Positions 30,994 through 38,742 of a DNA stretch of 40,737 nucleotides are shown in pieces. The position numbers and the translations under genes were made by a program. The first letter of the stretch is position 1, and every line of letters starts with the position of its first letter. A model generated the notes under the pieces. That model was not told the origin of the DNA, did no database searches, and saw only the letters and a list, made by a program, of their open reading frames with translations. The stretch spans positions 1 to 40,737 of the forward strand of contig JABLXH010000039.1 in the NCBI GenBank assembly GCA_013178155.1. The letters run 5' to 3'. Origin of the DNA: Armatimonadota bacterium. Lineage in GTDB: Bacteria; Armatimonadota; Zipacnadia; Zipacnadales; UBA11051.

Positions 30994-32184
30994 GTGTTTC
31001 CGTATTCCACCGACCGCCAACTGCAGCGCACGCCGTGGGCGACCATCGCTCTCATCGCGGTCTGCTGCATCGTCGAAGGCATCTGTCTGGCTCGCTTCGA
31101 CGTGCGCCTGGCCCTGGCGCTGCAGCCGGAGGACCTCCGCTGGTGGCAGCCCGTCACGGCCATGTTCGCCCACGCCGACCCCATCCACCTGGTCACCAAC
31201 ATGGTGTTCCTTTGGGTCTTCGGCAGCCACGTCGAGGACGCCATTGGCATCCCGCGTTACTTGCTGCTCTATCTCACCGCCGGCCTAGCCGGCAACTGGT
31301 TACAGCCTTTCGCTGACCATCTCCTCCTGCACGACATGCGGGGTGGGATTGGCGCCTCAGGGGCGATCATGGGTCTGGTGGCGGTCTTCGCCCTGCGCTA
31401 CCGGAGCACGCACGTGAACTTCGCCTACTGGTACTACTGGTACATGGGCACGTTCAAGCTCAAAGCGCTGTGGGCGGGGCTCATGTACCTGGCCTTGGAC
31501 CTGGTCATCGGGCTAACGACCAGCTCGCTGGGGGTGCACAGCCGAACGGGGCACTTCGCGCACATCGGTGGCTTCGCCTGCGGGGTGGGGTGGTGCCTGT
31601 TGCTTCGCCTGCCGGACGCGGCGGCCGTGGATGAGGAGAGCCAGACTGCGGCGGAGCTCGCCGCTGGAGGCGCGTTCGAGGCCGCTGGAGCGACCCTGGA
31701 AGGAGCCCTGGAGCACGACGCCGACAACCCGGAGCTGTGGGCGAAGGCGGCATCATACCTGGAACTGAAGGATGTTACCCGTCCCCGAGCAGCCCGCGAC
31801 TGGAGCCAGGCGCTGCGGCTGTGGCTGGACCGTGGGGAAGCGGCCGTGGCGGCCGAACACTGGCGGCAACTGCGGCAGCGCCTCTTGCCGGAGTGGTTCG
31901 ATCCGGAGGTTCTTTTCGACCTGGCTGTGGAGCTGGAGCAGACCGGCCGCCTGCAGGACGCCATGGAAACCTACTCCGTGGCCCTGCGCGCGGGCAGTGA
32001 CCGTCCGGGCGCCCCGGCGATATGCCTGCGTCACGCCGACCTATGCGTACGGGCCGGAGAGACGGAGCAGGCCCGCCAGTGGTACGAGTACCTGGCGGGG
32101 CACTGGCCCGACTCGCAGCAGGCGCTGGAGGTGCCGGGGCGTCTGCGCCGATTGGGCGACAGTTTGGACATCCAACTGTACTAG
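30994..32184 (+). CDS. rhomboid-family intramembrane serine protease with C-terminal TPR domain
   Basis: 396 residues. Membrane segments lie within about residues 14-205, with the HxxxN of the oxyanion region (H65/N69), the nucleophile S122 in GIGASGAIMG and the catalytic H190 in HFAHIGG. It should cleave membrane-protein segments within the bilayer. Residues about 215-390 are TPR-like helical pairs in the cytoplasm, comparable to the layout of Bacillus GluP/YqgP. The start is GTG with GGGGGAG only 3 nt away. The gene ends just before the hairpin shared with the convergent tRNA gene. Confidence 0.92.
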   Translation: MFPYSTDRQLQRTPWATIALIAVCCIVEGICLARFDVRLALALQPEDLRWWQPVTAMFAHADPIHLVTNMVFLWVFGSHVEDAIGIPRYLLLYLTAGLAGNWLQPFADHLLLHDMRGGIGASGAIMGLVAVFALRYRSTHVNFAYWYYWYMGTFKLKALWAGLMYLALDLVIGLTTSSLGVHSRTGHFAHIGGFACGVGWCLLLRLPDAAAVDEESQTAAELAAGGAFEAAGATLEGALEHDADNPELWAKAASYLELKDVTRPRAARDWSQALRLWLDRGEAAVAAEHWRQLRQRLLPEWFDPEVLFDLAVELEQTGRLQDAMETYSVALRAGSDRPGAPAICLRHADLCVRAGETEQARQWYEYLAGHWPDSQQALEVPGRLRRLGDSLDIQLY

Positions 32185-32197
32185 CCACCAAAGCAAA

Positions 32198-32225
32198 GCG
32201 CCCCTTCCCGGTGAGGAAGGGGCGT
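32198..32225 (-). terminator. terminator of tRNA-Ala, shared with the rhomboid gene
   Basis: GCGCCCCTTCC (32198-32208) pairs with GGAAGGGGCGT (32215-32225) in an 11-position stem with one G-T pair and a 6-nt loop. On the minus strand it is followed by the T-rich CTTTGCTTTGG, so it terminates the tRNA transcript. It can also act for the rhomboid gene. Confidence 0.82.
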
Positions 32226-32237
32226 CAGGCAATCGTC

Positions 32238-32313
32238 TGGTGGACGGGAGGGGATTCGAACCCCCGACCTCATCCGTGCGAGGGATGCGCTCTCCCAGCT
32301 GAGCTACCCGCCC
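32238..32313 (-). tRNA. tRNA-Ala (anticodon CGC)
   Basis: 76 nt including an encoded CCA end (32238-32240). The acceptor stem GGGCGGG/CCCGTCC pairs fully with one G-T. The D arm GCTC...GAGC, anticodon stem CATCC/GGATG with loop CTCGCAC (anticodon CGC, reading GCG) and T arm GGGGG-TTCGAAT-CCCCT are all standard. A TTGACA-N17-TATGAT promoter lies just upstream and a hairpin just downstream, so it is a monocistronic tRNA gene. Confidence 0.96.
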
Positions 32314-32324
32314 TGGGAGGTAGC

Positions 32325-32353
32325 ATCATACGTACCTGAACGGCCGTTGTCAA
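32325..32353 (-). promoter_or_regulatory. promoter of tRNA-Ala
   Basis: On the minus strand TTGACA (32353-32348) and TATGAT (32330-32325) are spaced by 17 bp. The predicted start is near 32318, about 5 nt before the mature tRNA end. Confidence 0.88.
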
Positions 32354-32436
32354 GCGCCGATGCCTGCTTGCCAGTCAGCAGGTCGCCGGCAGGTGGACAT
32401 TGGTACCAGACCGGGGCAACCTGGCTGATGGCTTCG

Positions 32437-32461
32437 TGGTAGGGGGCGGTCCCCCTTACCA
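32437..32461. promoter_or_regulatory. inverted repeat overlapping the -35 box of the cell-wall operon (candidate operator)
   Basis: TGGTAGGGGG (32437-32446) and CCCCC-T-TACCA (32451-32461) pair around a CGGT loop with a single extra T. The right arm contains the -35 hexamer. A further TGGTACCA palindrome is at 32401-32408, and CATTGGTA (32398-32405) is mirrored by TACCAATG (32457-32464). The repeated TGGTA half-sites suggest a regulator-binding region. Confidence 0.5.
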
Positions 32462-32484
32462 ATGCTTACTGGAAGGTGTATAAT
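32456..32484 (+). promoter_or_regulatory. promoter of the PBP1A-PBP2-FemX-TldD operon
   Basis: TTACCA (32456-32461, 4 of 6) and a perfect TATAAT (32479-32484) with 17-bp spacing. The predicted start near 32491 leaves a very short leader holding GGAGGT before the TTG at 32506. Confidence 0.75.
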
Positions 32485-32505
32485 GGGGTGCGGAGGTCGG
32501 TCCCC

Positions 32506-34932
32506 TTGACTCGCAACCGGATCCGGTCCCTCGGCCGGTGTTTCCGTTACTGCAACGCCCTTATCATCTTGTGCGCCTCCACCGGCCTAGGGCTGTTCGG
32601 CGGGGCCTACCTGCAGGTTCGCAAGGCATTGCCCGCAGCGGAGCACCTGGCGTCTTACCGTCCCCGCCTCACAACCACCATCTACTCGACGGAGCGAATG
32701 CCCGATGGCCGCGAGCAGCACACGGTGCTCGGCCGCGTCTACAAGGAGGATCGCGAACCGGAGGAACTGCGCAACATCCCACGGTACCTGCGCCAGGCCA
32801 CGGTCGCCATCGAGGACCGCCCCTTCTTCAAACACCGCGGCATAGACCCCAAGGGGATGCTGCGTGCCGCCTGGATCAACCTGCGCGCTCGTGGCATTCA
32901 GCAGGGGGGCAGCACCATCACTCAGCAACTGGCGCGGAACATGTGGCTGAGTCAGGAGCGCACCCTCTCCCGCAAGCTCAAGGAGATCATCCTGGCGCTG
33001 GAGCTGGAGCGGCGCTACTCCAAGGAAGAGATCCTGGAGATGTACCTCAACGAGGTCTACTACGGCCATGGGGCCTATGGGGTGCGCCGGGCCGCGCGCC
33101 GCTATTTCAACAAGGACGTCAAGGACCTCACCCTGGCCGAGTGCGCCCTCCTGGCCGGCATCCCCCGGTCCTATGTGGTCTATTCACCCTACCGGCATCC
33201 CGACCGTGCCCGGGCCCGGCGGCACCAGGTGCTGGTGGCGATGCGGGAGGAAGGGTACATCACGCCTGATGAGCTCGCGGCCGCCGACAAAGAGCCGATA
33301 CAGAGCCGTCTGGCGCCGCTGACCACCGAGGGCGTCACGGCGTTCCGCGCCCCGTACTTCACCCATCATGTGGTGCGCCTGCTGGCTCAGACCTACGGTG
33401 ATCGGGCGGTGTACGAGGGCGGACTGAACGTCTACACCACGCTTGACATGCGGGCCCAGGCCATTGCCGAAGAGGAGCTAACCAGAGGTGTGGAAGCTCT
33501 GCGTCGCGAGGGCTCCATCAAGCGGGGCCTGGTAGGCCAGGGCGCCCTCGCCTGTGTCGACGTCCGTACGGGCAACGTGCTGGCCATGGTGGGTGGTGTC
33601 GGGCCCTACGAGAAGCTGCAGTATAACCGGGCCCACCCGGGCGTCGCTCCCTGGGGCCGGCAGCCCGGTTCATCCTTCAAGCCCTACGTATGGGCCTGTG
33701 CGCTGGAGAATGGGTACGGCCCGGACTCCGTGTTCAGCGGCGACCCGATCTCTATCCCGCTGGGAAACGGCAAGTACTACTCGCCCAAGAACTACAGTCC
33801 GCGCCAGGGAGGTAACTACACCCTTCGCAACGCTCTGGCCCAATCCGTCAACCTGGTCTCCGTGCGGCTGGTGCGGAAGCTCACCGTGGAGACCGTGCGG
33901 CGGGCGGCCGCGGAGATGTTGAACATCCCGGTGGAACGTCTCCGCCCGTACTATTCCCTGGCGTTGGGTGTCAACGAGTTGTCGCCTCTGGAGCAGGCTG
34001 TCGGCTACTGCGTCTTCGCCAACGGAGGGCTGCGACCGACCGCCAACTTCATCCGCTGGATCGGGAATGAGCGGGGCGAGGTCTTGGTGGAGTACCGACC
34101 CGAACTGCGGCAGGTCATCCGCTACGACACGGCGATCAGCATGATCTCAATGCTGCGCAGCGTGGTCACCTCCGGCACGGGACGGAGGGCGAACATTCCG
34201 GGTTACCCCTGCGCCGGCAAGACGGGGACCACAAACAGCGGCCGCGACGTGTGGTGGGTGGGTTTCACGCCCGACTTGAGCGCCGCCGTATGGGTCGGCA
34301 ACGATGATAACTCACCCATGCCCAGAGGCTCGGGAGGGGGATTCTGCGCCCCGATCTGGGCCCGCTTCATGCGACGCACCATGGAGGCCCTGCAACTCAA
34401 CGGCGAGTTCCCGGAGGGGGCCGGTGTCAAGGCCAGCAAGCGCGATGGAGATCGAGAGGTGGAGAAGACCGAAGCCAAGCCGCGTACGCTCACGGTCTGC
34501 GCCGAGTCCGGCGGTCTTGCCTCCCCGTATTGCCCTGTAACCATAGAGCGAGCTCTTGGCCCTGACGACGGTACGCCGGGCCCCTGTCGCATGCATGGCG
34601 CGCGCAGCAGCGGCGAGAGCGGAGGGCGAGAACCCGCAGAGGCCACGGGGGCCACTGCGGGCGGCGGCGAGGTGACGGTAACGGTCTGTGCGCGCAGTGG
34701 CCTGCGCGCGGGGCCGAACTGCGCCCAGACTGTCGAGCGGACCTATGCGGCGGGGCGTGCACCGTCGGGCAGTTGTCGGGCCTGTGGCGCAGGCCCACCG
34801 GGTCGCGCTGCTTCTGGCACTCCGGGTGGAGGCAAGGCCGACGCCGGGGCCAGTGACCGGGCCCGGGCCAATCCAGCAGCGGGCGAGGGCGACGACAAGA
34901 AGGGCGCTCCCGATGCCCCGACTGACGAATGA
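32506..34932 (+). CDS. mrcA: bifunctional class A penicillin-binding protein (PBP1A)
   Basis: 808 residues from TTG 32506, chosen because GGAGGT lies 8 nt upstream and upstream GTG codons fall on or before the predicted transcription start. A membrane anchor (about 17-37) precedes the GT51 glycosyltransferase (E103 in AIEDRPFF, GGSTITQQL 134-142), which polymerises lipid II. The transpeptidase domain has SSFK (S389, K392), SVN (447-449) and KTGT (572-575) and crosslinks stems. The C-terminus carries two 36-residue Cys repeats (663-698 and 726-761, identical Cys spacing) and an Ala/Gly/Asp-rich tail. It overlaps the PBP2 gene by ATGA. Confidence 0.95.
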   Translation: MTRNRIRSLGRCFRYCNALIILCASTGLGLFGGAYLQVRKALPAAEHLASYRPRLTTTIYSTERMPDGREQHTVLGRVYKEDREPEELRNIPRYLRQATVAIEDRPFFKHRGIDPKGMLRAAWINLRARGIQQGGSTITQQLARNMWLSQERTLSRKLKEIILALELERRYSKEEILEMYLNEVYYGHGAYGVRRAARRYFNKDVKDLTLAECALLAGIPRSYVVYSPYRHPDRARARRHQVLVAMREEGYITPDELAAADKEPIQSRLAPLTTEGVTAFRAPYFTHHVVRLLAQTYGDRAVYEGGLNVYTTLDMRAQAIAEEELTRGVEALRREGSIKRGLVGQGALACVDVRTGNVLAMVGGVGPYEKLQYNRAHPGVAPWGRQPGSSFKPYVWACALENGYGPDSVFSGDPISIPLGNGKYYSPKNYSPRQGGNYTLRNALAQSVNLVSVRLVRKLTVETVRRAAAEMLNIPVERLRPYYSLALGVNELSPLEQAVGYCVFANGGLRPTANFIRWIGNERGEVLVEYRPELRQVIRYDTAISMISMLRSVVTSGTGRRANIPGYPCAGKTGTTNSGRDVWWVGFTPDLSAAVWVGNDDNSPMPRGSGGGFCAPIWARFMRRTMEALQLNGEFPEGAGVKASKRDGDREVEKTEAKPRTLTVCAESGGLASPYCPVTIERALGPDDGTPGPCRMHGARSSGESGGREPAEATGATAGGGEVTVTVCARSGLRAGPNCAQTVERTYAAGRAPSGSCRACGAGPPGRAASGTPGGGKADAGASDRARANPAAGEGDDKKGAPDAPTDE

Positions 34933-36893
34933 GCATACCAGGTCGTGAACTCGCGCCCCTGAGCACGCCTCAGGTGCGCCTGCGGGCGTTGGCTGCCCTG
35001 GCCTTCGTTGGCCTGCTGGTTCTGGCTGGACGGCTGGCCACGCTTCAGCTCGCTCGCTGGACAGCCTTCGCGCAGGCGGCCACCGGGAACCGCACCAGCG
35101 TGACCTATACCATGGCTCCCCGGGGGATGATCCGTGACGCGCACGATGTGGTGTTAGCGGAAAACCGGCCTGTGTGGAACGTCAGTGTGTCCCGGGCCAA
35201 GTTCCCCAAGGACGAGGCCGAAGCCGAGAAAGTGACGCGGCGCGTCGCCAGCATCCTGCAGGCCCCACTGCCCGAGCTGCGGGCCGATATCCAGGCGGCT
35301 TTGGAGACGCGTGGCAGCGAAGCCGCTCCCCTGACCCGATTCGGGTTAGGTGTACCGCTCAAGGTCGTGGCCCAGATTGAGGAGAGCGGTCCCGAACTGC
35401 CCGGCATTGTGGTCACCGAGGCCTATACGCGCAGGTACCCTCACGGGCAGCTAGCCGCCCACGTACTGGGCTATGCCCGGGCAATCCGGCGTGAGCAGTA
35501 TGAAACGGTCAAGGATTTGGACTACCCCGGCTCAGCTCCTGCAGATCGCCTGTCGGATGTGACTTCGGTCCTGAGCGACCCCATCTACCCGCCGGATGCT
35601 GTCTACGGTCAGGACGGCATCGAGCAGCAGTATGAGATCGACCTTGGCCTGGCCCCGCCCCTGCCGATCCTCACCGGGCGTCGCGGTAGAACGGTCTACG
35701 AGGTGGACGCCGCGGGCAACCGGGTGCGTCTGATTGAGCAGCGCTCGCCGGCCGTTGGGGCCACGGTCTACCTGACTCTGGATGCGAAAGTCCAGCAGGC
35801 GGCAGAGGAGGCTCTGCGGGAGGCCATCACGGGTAAGCCAAACCGCACGGCGGCTGCGGTCGTGGTGGATGTCACCAACGGTGATGTCATCGCTCTGGTC
35901 AGCCTACCGGCCTTCGACCCGAACCGGATGGTGGGGCGACTGGACCCCGACACCTACCGCCGCATGCAAAGCGATCCGCGCCATGTCTTTGAGGACAAGG
36001 CCATCGCCGGAGGCTATCCCCCGGCCTCGACCTTCAAGCTGGTCAGTGCAGTCGCCGCCCTGGAGGCGGGCCTGGCGCAGCCTGAGAAGCGCTTCTATTG
36101 CTCGGGCGCGATCCACGAGGGAACCTACCGCTTCGAATGCTGGAAGCGCGGCGGTCACGGAAGCCTCAGTTTCCGGGAGGCCATCGCTCAGTCGTGCGAC
36201 GTCTACTTCTACGAGCTCGTGCGAAGCGCTGGCCTGGGGCCAGACGTCATCGGCGAGTATGCGCGCCGTTTTGGCTTCGGCGAGCGCAGCGGCCTGGACC
36301 TGCCGGGCGAGATCGCCGGCTTCGTGCCCGACCGCGACTGGAAGCGGGCCGAGCGCGGCGAACGCTGGTGGACGGGCGACACGCTCAACATGGTCATCGG
36401 ACAGGGCTATACCACGTGCACGCCCCTGCAGGTCGCTATGGCCACAGCCGCGGTGGCCAATGGAGGGGATCTGCTGGAACCCCATCTCGTGCGCAAGATA
36501 TCCTGGCCCGACCACCTGGGGCTCGAGCCAACCGTCTACCAGCGCCGGGTCAGGCGGCACCTGCCGCTGAAGCCCGATACCCTGAAGATCGTGATGGAGG
36601 GGATGCGGCTGGCGGTGACCTCCGAGCATGGCACGGGTCATGGGATGGCCGGCCTACCCGTGCAGGTGGCAGGCAAGACCGGATCGGCCGAGCACATCGG
36701 TGGGCGGCCGACCCATGCGTGGTTCACTTGCGTGGCGCCCTACCACGAACCGCGCTACGCGATTACAGTGTTTGTTTCCGAGGGTGGTCACGGCAGCACC
36801 ACGGCCGCGCCGGCCGCGAGGAAGATCCTCGCCGCCCTGTTTGGCTTCTCCAGCCCCCAGCTTCCGCAGATGCCCCCGGTGGCGGCTGACTAG
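34929..36893 (+). CDS. mrdA: penicillin-binding protein 2 (class B, elongation-specific)
   Basis: 654 residues. A short cytoplasmic N-terminus, one anchor (about 19-40) and the PBP dimerisation domain (about 60-240, RRYPHGQLAAHVLGYA) are followed by a transpeptidase with STFK (S367, K370), SCD (422-424, the SxD form usual in PBP2) and KTGS (583-586). It crosslinks peptidoglycan for sidewall growth, normally with RodA and MreBCD; none of these is in the window. The ATG overlaps the PBP1A stop (ATGA), so the two synthases are translationally coupled. The next gene begins 1 nt after its stop. Confidence 0.94.
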   Translation: MSIPGRELAPLSTPQVRLRALAALAFVGLLVLAGRLATLQLARWTAFAQAATGNRTSVTYTMAPRGMIRDAHDVVLAENRPVWNVSVSRAKFPKDEAEAEKVTRRVASILQAPLPELRADIQAALETRGSEAAPLTRFGLGVPLKVVAQIEESGPELPGIVVTEAYTRRYPHGQLAAHVLGYARAIRREQYETVKDLDYPGSAPADRLSDVTSVLSDPIYPPDAVYGQDGIEQQYEIDLGLAPPLPILTGRRGRTVYEVDAAGNRVRLIEQRSPAVGATVYLTLDAKVQQAAEEALREAITGKPNRTAAAVVVDVTNGDVIALVSLPAFDPNRMVGRLDPDTYRRMQSDPRHVFEDKAIAGGYPPASTFKLVSAVAALEAGLAQPEKRFYCSGAIHEGTYRFECWKRGGHGSLSFREAIAQSCDVYFYELVRSAGLGPDVIGEYARRFGFGERSGLDLPGEIAGFVPDRDWKRAERGERWWTGDTLNMVIGQGYTTCTPLQVAMATAAVANGGDLLEPHLVRKISWPDHLGLEPTVYQRRVRRHLPLKPDTLKIVMEGMRLAVTSEHGTGHGMAGLPVQVAGKTGSAEHIGGRPTHAWFTCVAPYHEPRYAITVFVSEGGHGSTTAAPAARKILAALFGFSSPQLPQMPPVAAD

Positions 36894-36894
36894 A

Positions 36895-37992
36895 ATGACG
36901 CGAGGGTCAGAAGAGCAACCCATGCTATTGAGCGAAGAGCGCCGGGAAGACTGGAACGCCTTTGTCGCTGCCTCGCCGGTAGGCGACTTCGGGCAGGCGT
37001 GGGAATGGGGTGAACTCAAGGCCCGGACGGGGTGGAAGCCGCTACGCTTTGTCCTGGAGCAGCACGGCGCCATCGTGGCGGGGGCACAGGTCCTGGCGCG
37101 CAACGTGCCGGGAGGAAGAAGCCTCTTTTACGCCCCTCGGGGGCCATTACTGGGCGGGCCTGACCCGCACAGGGCGCTGGGTGAGCTGCTGGCAGCCGTC
37201 GCGGAAGTGGCTCGCAAGCAGCGGGCACTGGCCCTGAAGGTGGATCCGGCGGTTCCCGACACCGATGGCAGCTTTGCCCGGATGCTGGGAGCTAACGGCT
37301 TCAGGCGAAGCCCGCACGATGCGGGGGCCTTCGGGGGACTGCAGCCACGCTACGTCATGAAGGTGGATATCTCGCCCGACGAGGAGACCCTCCTGAGCAG
37401 CTTTCACCCCAAGTGGCGCTATAACGTGCGCCTGGCGCAGCGCAAGGGCGTCGCAATCACCGCCGCGACGACCCGCGACGACGTGGCGACTTTCTATGCC
37501 GTGCTGCGCGAGACCGCCGCGCGCGACGGTTTTGGTGTCAGAGCGCTAAGCTACTTCCTCGACATGTGGGACACCTGTGTGGAGGCGGGACTGGCGCGCA
37601 TGTTTCTGGGGCGTCTGGACGAGGAAGTCATCTGCGGGGCGATCGTCTTCGTGATGGGGAAGCAGGCATGGTATGTCTACGGTGCCTCTGCCAATCGCCA
37701 CCGGGAGACCATGCCCAACCACCTCCTGCAATGGGAGATGATGCGGTGGGCGAAGTCGCGCGGCTGCACCGTGTATGACATGAGGGGTGTGGCTCGCGAG
37801 GCCGATGGAATCAGTGAAAGCCCTCTGCACGGCCTGAACCGGTTCAAGAGAGGTTTCGGCGCGCGGTACGTTGAATACGTGGGTGAGTTTGACTTGGTGT
37901 ACTCCCCGTTTTGGTACAGGCTGCTGAACGTTGTGGAACCAGCAGTTCGCGGTTGGCGTGCGCGGCGCCGTGGGCAACCGGACGCCAACTAG
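36895..37992 (+). CDS. FemX/FemA/FemB-like lipid II aminoacyltransferase
   Basis: 365 residues. The N-terminal signature (WNAFVAASPVGDF, then QAWEWGELKARTGW) and tandem GNAT-like domains match the Fem family, which uses aminoacyl-tRNA to attach the first residue of the peptidoglycan cross-bridge or branch. LFYAPRGP, KWRYNVRLAQRKGV and the late YDMRGV and GLNRFKRGFG motifs are typical. The long coiled arm of FemA is absent, so it is closer to FemX. ATG 36895 follows the PBP2 stop by 1 nt; ATG 36922 (MLLSEER) is an alternative. Position inside a PBP operon supports a wall role. Confidence 0.92.
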   Translation: MTRGSEEQPMLLSEERREDWNAFVAASPVGDFGQAWEWGELKARTGWKPLRFVLEQHGAIVAGAQVLARNVPGGRSLFYAPRGPLLGGPDPHRALGELLAAVAEVARKQRALALKVDPAVPDTDGSFARMLGANGFRRSPHDAGAFGGLQPRYVMKVDISPDEETLLSSFHPKWRYNVRLAQRKGVAITAATTRDDVATFYAVLRETAARDGFGVRALSYFLDMWDTCVEAGLARMFLGRLDEEVICGAIVFVMGKQAWYVYGASANRHRETMPNHLLQWEMMRWAKSRGCTVYDMRGVAREADGISESPLHGLNRFKRGFGARYVEYVGEFDLVYSPFWYRLLNVVEPAVRGWRARRRGQPDAN

Positions 37993-38012
37993 ACTCCACG
38001 CGGAGGCCGGCT

Positions 38013-38357
38013 GTGGAGGACAAAGACCTGACGCAGCTGGTCCGTGAGTTCGTCGAGACCCTACTGCTGTACCTCAGGCAGCAAGGGCGCGACCTGGTGA
38101 CCGAGGTCACAACCAGGCCCTTGCGGCGGGCGGGGGCATACGTCCTGCTTCTGGCCGCGGTGTCGTCCATGCTGACACTGGGCATTGCGCTGGTCGGCAT
38201 TGGTGCGGCGCTGGGGCTGAGGGAGCTCACGGGCAGTAGCGCGGCAGGGTTCGGCTTGATGGGGCTGGTCATGCTCCTGGCAGCCTTTGTCACCTACCGC
38301 CTGGGGACGCCCCGCAGCCGACGGAAGGAGGAAGAGAGTGGTCCGGCAGAGAGTTGA
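38013..38357 (+). CDS. small membrane protein, phage-holin-like superfamily (DUF1469/holin-X type)
   Basis: 114 residues from GTG 38013, which has GGAGG 6 nt upstream. An amphipathic N-terminal segment (about 1-38) is followed by two membrane helices (about 40-64 and 70-93) and a charged tail. This is the pattern of DUF1469/putative Actinobacterial Holin-X proteins, which are usually chromosomal membrane proteins of unknown role rather than phage lysis proteins. It lies 20 nt after the FemX-like gene and overlaps the next gene by 20 nt, so it is part of the same operon. Confidence 0.8.
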   Translation: MEDKDLTQLVREFVETLLLYLRQQGRDLVTEVTTRPLRRAGAYVLLLAAVSSMLTLGIALVGIGAALGLRELTGSSAAGFGLMGLVMLLAAFVTYRLGTPRSRRKEEESGPAES

Positions 38358-38742
38358 GCCTGACCCAATGGTCACGGCGGCCGATGTGGAAACGCGGTGG
38401 CGGGCCTTGCAGGCTCGGGGAAGGCAGGCTGTTCAGGAGGCTATCGGTCAGACTGAGCCGCTGCCACTGCTTCTGGCCGGGCTTGGTCTGGTGGCGCTCG
38501 GCGCTGCTCGCTGGCTTCGCCGGTCATCCCCGGACCCCGCGTCAGGCGAGCTACAGCCACGTCCGTCCGAGCGTCTCGACGCAGACTCTGCGGGGCCCGC
38601 GGTATCAGATACGGTGCCGCCATCGAGTCTCGGGGCGGTCAGTGAGGCGGTCTTGCGTGGGCTCGTTGAGGGGCTGGTTGCCAGCGGCATCCTGCCCAGG
38701 ACGCAGCCGGTGGCTCCGGTCGGGGATGCGGGCGATGCGTGA
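38338..38742 (+). CDS. small single-pass membrane protein of unknown function
   Basis: 134 residues from GTG 38338, with AAGGAGG 6-7 nt upstream and inside the end of the preceding gene. Residues 1-30 are charged, about 32-50 hydrophobic (PLPLLLAGLGLVALGAARWL), and the remainder is Ser/Pro-rich with a helical end (SEAVLRGLVEGLVASGIL). No family was recognised. Overlaps on both sides (20 nt and 8 nt) show that it is a real member of the operon. A companion role for the holin-like protein is conceivable. Confidence 0.72.
   Translation: MVRQRVEPDPMVTAADVETRWRALQARGRQAVQEAIGQTEPLPLLLAGLGLVALGAARWLRRSSPDPASGELQPRPSERLDADSAGPAVSDTVPPSSLGAVSEAVLRGLVEGLVASGILPRTQPVAPVGDAGDA

Noticed and set aside
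32476-32505. PBP1A start at GTG 32476 or GTG 32488
   Set aside because: Both lie on or before the predicted transcription start set by TATAAT at 32479-32484. TTG 32506 has GGAGGT at ideal spacing.
38013-38357. Prophage remnant suggested by the holin-like protein
   Set aside because: No other phage gene is present. The gene is embedded in a cell-wall operon with overlapping neighbours, and this holin-like family is commonly chromosomal.
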